The position numbers and the translations under genes were made by a program. The notes under the pieces are model-generated. The model was not told the DNA's origin. It worked only from the letters and a program-made list of their open reading frames with translations, and did no database searches. From a virus: DNA of 29,397 nucleotides. Positions 21,426 through 26,803 of the stretch are shown piece by piece (position 1 is the first letter of the stretch; the number at the start of each line of letters is the position of its first letter). The stretch lies in IMG/VR virus record IMGVR_UViG_3300017963_000623, positions 1 through 29,397 of that record; one strand, given 5' to 3'.

Positions 21426-22040
21426 ATGGAAGCGATGCAAAGTGGATGCAGTGGCGCCAGATTGGAGATCGGAGAAGGAGGACTCCTGCACGCTGACGGT
21501 GTGCTGCTCCCCACTACCCGATGGCCAACCAGGGTAGACGGTTGGCGAAGCTTGATCTCAGAAAAGGCACACAAGTACCAAATTCCACAAGCGTTGGTCG
21601 CGTCCATCATGGCCGCAGAGTCTGCCGGCCGACCGGAAGCGGTGAGCTACGCGGGGGCCCTGGGGCTGATGCAGGTGATGCCCGGGACGGCAAACTATCT
21701 GGCAGGGCGCCGGATGACTCGAGAGGAAGTGCTCGATCCCTCCACCAACGTCGACCTTGGTGCCAAGTACCTGGCCGAGCTTATGGAGCGGTACTCAGGC
21801 AATCTGGTCAAGGTTCCAGCTGGCTACAACGCCGGCAGTGCGCGATGCACCCGCAACCCATCCGACCGATGGGGCCTCGTCCAAAACCGCGGCTACGTCG
21901 AAAAGGTCCTGCGCTTGTACAACCAAGCCATCCTGAACGGATACGCCACCACCCCCACCAGAGCCAACAACACAACTGGATGGCTGCTGCTGCTCACCGG
22001 AGCCGGCGTGCTGAGCTGGGCCGTGCTCCGGAGGTTGTGA
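21426..22040 (+). CDS. Membrane-anchored lytic transglycosylase (SLT domain)
   Basis: A 204-residue protein. The SLT/lysozyme-like signature is complete: catalytic Glu65 in MAAESAGRP, GLMQVMP at 80-86, and AGYNAG at 132-137. The enzyme would cleave the MurNAc-GlcNAc bond in peptidoglycan to form a 1,6-anhydro product. The N-terminal 35 residues are unremarkable, and there is no secretion signal. A C-terminal membrane segment (residues about 185-201) with Arg-Arg after it anchors the enzyme. This order (soluble domain, then tail anchor) is unusual for an endolysin and fits a virion-entry enzyme or one attached to a membrane. Its promoter is divergent from the acidic protein gene. Confidence 0.9.
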   Translation: MEAMQSGCSGARLEIGEGGLLHADGVLLPTTRWPTRVDGWRSLISEKAHKYQIPQALVASIMAAESAGRPEAVSYAGALGLMQVMPGTANYLAGRRMTREEVLDPSTNVDLGAKYLAELMERYSGNLVKVPAGYNAGSARCTRNPSDRWGLVQNRGYVEKVLRLYNQAILNGYATTPTRANNTTGWLLLLTGAGVLSWAVLRRL

Positions 22041-22066
22041 TTTTTGGAGGTTGCCCACAAACATTA

Positions 22067-22078
22067 TAGGATGCCCCC
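22067..22078 (+). promoter_or_regulatory. Possible -10 box, leaderless start
   Basis: TAGGAT (22067-22072) is followed by six bases (GCCCCC) and the ATG at 22079. Spacing matches the other leaderless starts, but the TGn extension is missing and TAGGAT is a poorer match. Confidence 0.35.
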
Positions 22079-22699
22079 ATGAGCGCAACCAACAGATCAA
22101 ACGTACGCATCCCACAAGATTTCTACACCACGCCAGCAAGCGCAGTGCACGCGATCCTAAATCGCTTGCCGTCTGCGCTGGTCTCCATGGACCATAGAGT
22201 ACTTGAGCCTGCCGCTGGAGACGGCGCAATCCTCCGAGTCCTCCTCGATCGAGGACACCAAAAACACAAACTCGAAGCTGTAGAATCTTGGCGCGACCGC
22301 GCCAAGTGCTGCGAGGAGCTTGGAGTGAATACCCATTGCGGAGACTTTTTGAGCGACGAATACGCTCCATGCGCAGAACCCAAACTGATCATCACAAATC
22401 CGCCTTACTCGCTAGCCGGAGAATTCGTCAAAAAATGTCTAGCCATCGCCGCGCGCACCGATGCCTTGGTGTGCCTGCTCCTAAGATTGCGCTTTCTCGA
22501 GAGCAAAAAACGCGCGAGGCTCCTTGCGCGAAATCCCCCAGATGTCTACGTGCTTGTGCCTAGACCATCTTTCACGAGCGACGGCAAAACCGATGCAAGC
22601 GCTTATGCGTGGTTCGTCTGGGGCGTCTCAAACGGGAACCACTGGTACCGCCTAGATACTCCTAGCCCTACCGTAGCCTCCCACTGGGCCCCTGCATAA
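22079..22699 (+). CDS. N6-adenine DNA methyltransferase-like protein
   Basis: A 206-residue protein. Motif I appears as LEPAAGDGAIL (residues 42-52, the S-adenosylmethionine-binding loop), and the catalytic NPPY motif is at 107-110. This arrangement matches small gamma-class adenine methyltransferases, which transfer a methyl group to adenine N6. Length is at the short end and no target-recognition domain is seen, so it could be an orphan with short or relaxed specificity, or one that needs a partner. No restriction enzyme lies nearby, which fits protection of phage DNA from host restriction. Function beyond the fold is inferred. Confidence 0.82.
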   Translation: MSATNRSNVRIPQDFYTTPASAVHAILNRLPSALVSMDHRVLEPAAGDGAILRVLLDRGHQKHKLEAVESWRDRAKCCEELGVNTHCGDFLSDEYAPCAEPKLIITNPPYSLAGEFVKKCLAIAARTDALVCLLLRLRFLESKKRARLLARNPPDVYVLVPRPSFTSDGKTDASAYAWFVWGVSNGNHWYRLDTPSPTVASHWAPA

Positions 22700-22839
22700 A
22701 GTAGCGCCTCACGACATAGATGTCACGGTTTCGCCTCCTGTAGCCACCTAGCAAAACCTAGAATTCCACATACATAGCCTATAGGCGTATTCTTTGCATA
22801 TATTATTGTGCCTATCGTTCAGGCAAAAGGAGAAAGCAA
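22700..22839 (+). promoter_or_regulatory. Intergenic control region upstream of SNF2 helicase
   Basis: A 140-bp AT-richer gap. A 10-bp perfect palindrome GCCTATAGGC lies at 22777-22786, and TATTAT at 22801-22806 could serve as a -10 box. No convincing -35 is present. AGGAG at 22829-22833 precedes the ATG at 22840. Palindrome and -10 are close enough for an operator role, but this is unproven. Confidence 0.4.
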
Positions 22840-24924
22840 ATGGCACCCGTAGTCCAGTTTAAAAAAGGTATTTTTTATGCAAACACCAGCTACGACCAAA
22901 AGAAAGCCCGCGAAGCTCTCAAGGCCGCGGGATTTCGCTTTTGCTGGGGCGTCAGCTCCGGAAAATGCTGGGCGAAGTGCCCAGCTTGTAGGGCGGGGCT
23001 CCCCGCCTACAGCTGGCATACCCGCGATCTGAGCATCGCGGGGCGCTTCTACGCCAACATGGACGCCAACGCCAAAGCAGCGGTAGACCAAAGCAAAGCT
23101 GCAGAAGCGGCAAGCAGGGCCACAGATGTGGCCGTGCCCACCAATTTCAACGTGGATTGCCCCGACGGGCGCGAATACCTGCCGTACCAAAAGGCGGGGA
23201 TCGAGTGGATCGTCAAACGACAGTCTACCCTCTTGGGAGACGAAATGGGCCTCGGGAAGACGATCCAAGTACTCGGTGCGATCAACGCCGACCCCCAAAT
23301 TCGAAAGGTGCTGGTGGTCTGCCCCGCCACCCTTCGCCGGAATTGGGTGGCAGAAGCCACCCGATGGATCACCAAACCTCTGCAGGCCGGAATCGTTCAG
23401 CAGGCGGGGGACTTGCCCGCACACGAAAAAGGCAAGGTTCTGATCGTTGTGACCAACTTCGAAAGACTCACGGGAAAACGAGGGGAAGCTCTCCTCGGAG
23501 AGCTCAAAAACCACCAGTGGGACATGCTCATCATCGACGAAGCGCACAAAGTAAAGAACCCAAAGGCGCAGCGAACCCTTGCGGTCATCGGAAACCGCCA
23601 GGGCGCCGGCGGACTGGCCGAAAAGGCGTTCAAAAAAGTCTATTTGACCGGCACCCCAATCGCCAACAAGCCCGTGGAGCTCTGGGGGCTGATCTCCAGT
23701 TTGGACCCCCAAACCTGGCGAAATTTTATGTACTACGCCAAAAGGTACTGTGCGGCTGAGCAAGTTTGGGCCGGCCGTAAGATGGTTTGGGATTTCAGCG
23801 GTGCCCAAAATCTCGAGGAGTTGCAGCGTAGACTCCGCACCGAGAACGGTGGTCTCATGATTCGCAGGCTCAAGAAAGACGTGCTAACCGAGCTCCCGGC
23901 CAAGCGCCGGGTGCTCACGGTGCTTGAGCCCAACGGGGCATCGGGCGTCATCGCAAAAGAGCAAGCCGCGTGGGAAAAGGTCCAAGAGCAAGTCGATTTG
24001 GCCCGCGCGGCACTTTTGATCGCCCAAGAGCAGGCCGACAAGGCGGCCTACGAAGAAGCAGTCAAGAACCTCCAAGCCTGCACCCGGGTGGCTTTCGAGG
24101 AAATCGCCGCGGCCCGAAGGGACACCGCCGTTGCAAAGATCCCCCACGCGGTTGAGCACCTGCGCGACATGCTCGAGGATAACCAAGAAAAAGTCGTGGT
24201 GTTCGCCCACCACCACGCGGTGGTGGACGGCATCATGGAAGGATTGGCAGAGTTCGGGCCCGTCAGGCTCACCGGCAAAGACTCAGACCAGGCCAAAAAC
24301 GACGCCGTCAAGCAGTTCCAAGAAAATCCCACGTGCAGGGTCTTCGTGGGCAACATCCTGGCGGCCGGGGTGGGGATCACCCTAACAGCTTCCAGCAACG
24401 TCGTTTTTGCCGAACTGGACTATGTGCCCGCAAACATGAGCCAGGCTGAGGATCGATGCCACCGCATAGGTCAAAAAGACTCCGTCTTGGTCCAGCATTT
24501 GGTGCTGGACGGGTCCCTTGATCAGCGTATGGCCGCCACGCTGATCAAAAAGCAGGCAATCTGTGATGGCGCTCTGGACGCCCAGCTCGGAAACGATCCC
24601 ATCTACCTCGACGACAGCGAGACGGGCCCGGGGCGCAGACCACCTCAGTACACCAAAGACACGCACGACGCCGCACTCGAGGCCATCCGCACCATTGCGG
24701 GGTACTGCGACGGCGCCGCCTCCCGAGACAATGCCGGGTTCTCGAAATTCTGGACCAAGCCCGGCAAATGGCTGGCAGCCAAAAGCGAACTGACAGATCG
24801 GCAGGTAGCGCTCGTCATCCGGATCGCCGGGTATCATCACAGGCAGCTCACCGACGACCAGCTGGCCAAACTGGGCATCACCAGACCCACAAGCAAAGCC
24901 CGCAAGGTCAGCAAAACTAAGTAA
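22840..24924 (+). CDS. SNF2-family DNA helicase/translocase
   Basis: A 694-residue protein with the SNF2 (SF2) motif series: GDEMGLGKT at 133-141 (Walker A), LVVCPATLRRNW (Ia), DEAH at 233-236 (Walker B), LTGTP at 269-273 (III), VVVFAHHHA (IV region), GVGITLTASS near 511 (V) and QAEDRCHRIGQ near 535-545 (VI). The N-terminal 100 residues hold a small domain with Cys43, Cys47 and Cys50 that may bind zinc. After the helicase core a C-terminal segment (DGAASRDNAGF, then LTDRQVALVIRIAGYHHRQL) is shared in pattern with phage replication proteins. It would use ATP to move on duplex DNA, for example in replication, recombination or fork remodelling. AGGAG precedes the start. Confidence 0.92.
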   Translation: MAPVVQFKKGIFYANTSYDQKKAREALKAAGFRFCWGVSSGKCWAKCPACRAGLPAYSWHTRDLSIAGRFYANMDANAKAAVDQSKAAEAASRATDVAVPTNFNVDCPDGREYLPYQKAGIEWIVKRQSTLLGDEMGLGKTIQVLGAINADPQIRKVLVVCPATLRRNWVAEATRWITKPLQAGIVQQAGDLPAHEKGKVLIVVTNFERLTGKRGEALLGELKNHQWDMLIIDEAHKVKNPKAQRTLAVIGNRQGAGGLAEKAFKKVYLTGTPIANKPVELWGLISSLDPQTWRNFMYYAKRYCAAEQVWAGRKMVWDFSGAQNLEELQRRLRTENGGLMIRRLKKDVLTELPAKRRVLTVLEPNGASGVIAKEQAAWEKVQEQVDLARAALLIAQEQADKAAYEEAVKNLQACTRVAFEEIAAARRDTAVAKIPHAVEHLRDMLEDNQEKVVVFAHHHAVVDGIMEGLAEFGPVRLTGKDSDQAKNDAVKQFQENPTCRVFVGNILAAGVGITLTASSNVVFAELDYVPANMSQAEDRCHRIGQKDSVLVQHLVLDGSLDQRMAATLIKKQAICDGALDAQLGNDPIYLDDSETGPGRRPPQYTKDTHDAALEAIRTIAGYCDGAASRDNAGFSKFWTKPGKWLAAKSELTDRQVALVIRIAGYHHRQLTDDQLAKLGITRPTSKARKVSKTK

Positions 24925-24949
24925 TCCGACCCCACCTTACCCCCAAATC

Positions 24950-24964
24950 TGGTACAATATACCA
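24950..24964 (+). promoter_or_regulatory. Extended -10 promoter, leaderless start
   Basis: TGG TACAAT (24950-24958) is followed by six bases (ATACCA) and the ATG at 24965. TACAAT is one change from consensus. There is no Shine-Dalgarno site. The clamp gene downstream is probably in the same transcript. Confidence 0.6.
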
Positions 24965-26794
24965 ATGGCACCACCAAAACTCCAAGCGATCAAAGGCGGC
25001 AAACCAGAAGCCGCACCATTCGACCTAAACAAGCTCGATCTAAACGAGCAAGCCGCAAGTATCCGAAGAGTACTCCGATCCGTCAACCCTGGGATCCGCG
25101 TCACGCGGGAACGCGGCACCGCTGCAGGATGGGTCGATGTGCAACGACCCACCTACGAGAAACCACCAATCACCGATTTGCAATGGAAACAGCTCGAAAA
25201 GCTCGAAGTCGCAGACCGTTGGGGGAATCTCAAAACGATCAGCCCAGAAGATCGGAAATACTTGCTGCAAAAATGGCTGGCAGATCCAGAGCTGGCAACG
25301 CTTGTCATGGGCACAAAAACGCCCCAAGCAAAACCCAAAACCCCCACCTGGGAAGAGGTCTTCCGAGATCATAGGCACCTGCTCAGGCAAGACATCAAAC
25401 ACCGGTTCATTACAGCTGCACGTGAACAGATCCAAAAAGCGCCCAAATTCAGTTATGCCGCCATACCGCTAACATGGTTTCCTGCAGACGTAGGCGAGCT
25501 GCACAAGTCCAACGGGATATCCCATCTTATCAAGATAGGCATTTTGGCGGAAGTAAATGGAAACAAGCTTCAATTTACAGACCTTGGCCGCAAGTTTCTA
25601 GGTCAACCCATAAGTGCCGCAACCAAACCAAAAAACCCGAACGAGGCCATCCAACAAGCAGCCATCGCCGCGATTCCCGAATATCACGCTTGGATCAACG
25701 AAACGACTGGGATCGAGTGGGCGGGGTACAACCCAGATCCAAAAGATCCACAGTATCGGATTTTTGGATCTGCGGTCGAGACGTTATTTTTCACCAGAGT
25801 CAACGGCGGAAGCGCATCGATCAAGATCAAGTGGCGCTACGTTGCGGGCAAACCCGGTGAAAGCTGGGCCAACACCTACGAAGTAAGTCGCAACTTCGGA
25901 ATCCCTGGGTTTCAAGCAAATGTGCAGGATACCACCGACTATGTCAAAACCATCCAGCAAGCAGTATCTCCCGAAAAACTGCTCCCCCGCGAGGAAATGG
26001 AACGCTTCGGGATTCAAATCCAAAACATCGCCCTGACAAGAAAGCAAATCCCAACGGATTTAAACGAACGCGCCGCGATGATCCGCCGCGTGGCCAGCTC
26101 AGTCGCGCCTGGAATCAGCGTCACCCGAGGTAAGGGCACCGCTTCAGAGTATCTACGCATGAGCGAGCGCAAAAAGGGCAGCATCACGCCATCACAATGG
26201 CAACAGCTGGAAAATCTCGGGCTGGCGCTCAAAGCTGGGACCTTCGCCACACTGAGCTACGAAAATCAGGGTAACCGCATCGCAAACTACCTGGTGGACC
26301 CCCAGCTGGCACCCATAGCCATGGGAGAAAAACCAAAAACACCGCCCCCCAAGCCGGCACCACCACCCCCCAAGCCAGCACCACCACCCCCCAAGCCGGC
26401 AAAACCCAAGCGCATGTACGCCGCAGAAGTCCCCAAGACAACGCGTGTCCCACCACCACCAACTCCCTCAGTGGCAAAGGTGTACATCACCGATCCCGAC
26501 GTACTCTTCCATCTGGGCCTGATCGAAGGCGAATCGTGGAAAGCCAAACAAGCCAAACCCAACGATTCGCCATTTGGGGTGCACATGAACCGGTTTGCCT
26601 TTGAGGCCCTCCAGCGCACCGGCGAGGCCCAGCAAGGCAAAACGATCGCTGAGGTGATGCCCAGAGGGGGCGTGATCAAAGGCACCCGGGGTACCTGGTA
26701 CGCAATCGCATCAGACGGCGAAGTGCTCATGATGCGGCAATTCTCAACCCCAGAAAAACGACAACTGGCCCGAGGCATCCTACGGGTAGGATAA
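24965..26794 (+). CDS. Large protein with internally duplicated domain, Pro-rich linker and C-terminal domain
   Basis: A 609-residue protein. Two related segments (residues about 24-116 and 364-454) share DLNExAAxIRRV, then SVxPGIxVTRxxGTA, QWxQLExL and DPxLAxxxMG. Between them lies a Trp/Tyr-containing domain (residues about 240-310, EYHAWINETTGIEWAG, then ASIKIKWRYVAG). Residues about 460-475 form a KPAPPPP tandem repeat linker, and a C-terminal domain follows (VFHMN-like helix: GVHMNRFAFEALQR, ending ASDGEVLMMRQF). No catalytic motif was recognised. It is only 9 bases upstream of the clamp gene, so a replication- or repair-associated role is inferred. The duplicated domain may bind DNA or protein. 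Family unknown. Confidence 0.72.
   Translation: MAPPKLQAIKGGKPEAAPFDLNKLDLNEQAASIRRVLRSVNPGIRVTRERGTAAGWVDVQRPTYEKPPITDLQWKQLEKLEVADRWGNLKTISPEDRKYLLQKWLADPELATLVMGTKTPQAKPKTPTWEEVFRDHRHLLRQDIKHRFITAAREQIQKAPKFSYAAIPLTWFPADVGELHKSNGISHLIKIGILAEVNGNKLQFTDLGRKFLGQPISAATKPKNPNEAIQQAAIAAIPEYHAWINETTGIEWAGYNPDPKDPQYRIFGSAVETLFFTRVNGGSASIKIKWRYVAGKPGESWANTYEVSRNFGIPGFQANVQDTTDYVKTIQQAVSPEKLLPREEMERFGIQIQNIALTRKQIPTDLNERAAMIRRVASSVAPGISVTRGKGTASEYLRMSERKKGSITPSQWQQLENLGLALKAGTFATLSYENQGNRIANYLVDPQLAPIAMGEKPKTPPPKPAPPPPKPAPPPPKPAKPKRMYAAEVPKTTRVPPPPTPSVAKVYITDPDVLFHLGLIEGESWKAKQAKPNDSPFGVHMNRFAFEALQRTGEAQQGKTIAEVMPRGGVIKGTRGTWYAIASDGEVLMMRQFSTPEKRQLARGILRVG
26345..26401 (+). repeat. 21-bp Pro-rich tandem repeat
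   Basis: The period-21 unit encodes KPAPPPP at 26351-26371 and 26372-26392 with a partial third copy. A single base differs between the full units. It forms a stiff linker before the C-terminal domain of the surrounding protein. Confidence 0.88.
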
Positions 26795-26803
26795 GAGGAC
26801 AAG

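Noticed and set aside
22819-23808. Minus-strand frame of 329 codons opposite the SNF2 gene
   Set aside because: It is entirely antisense to clear helicase motifs, has no start signal, and its composition follows the codon pattern of the plus strand.
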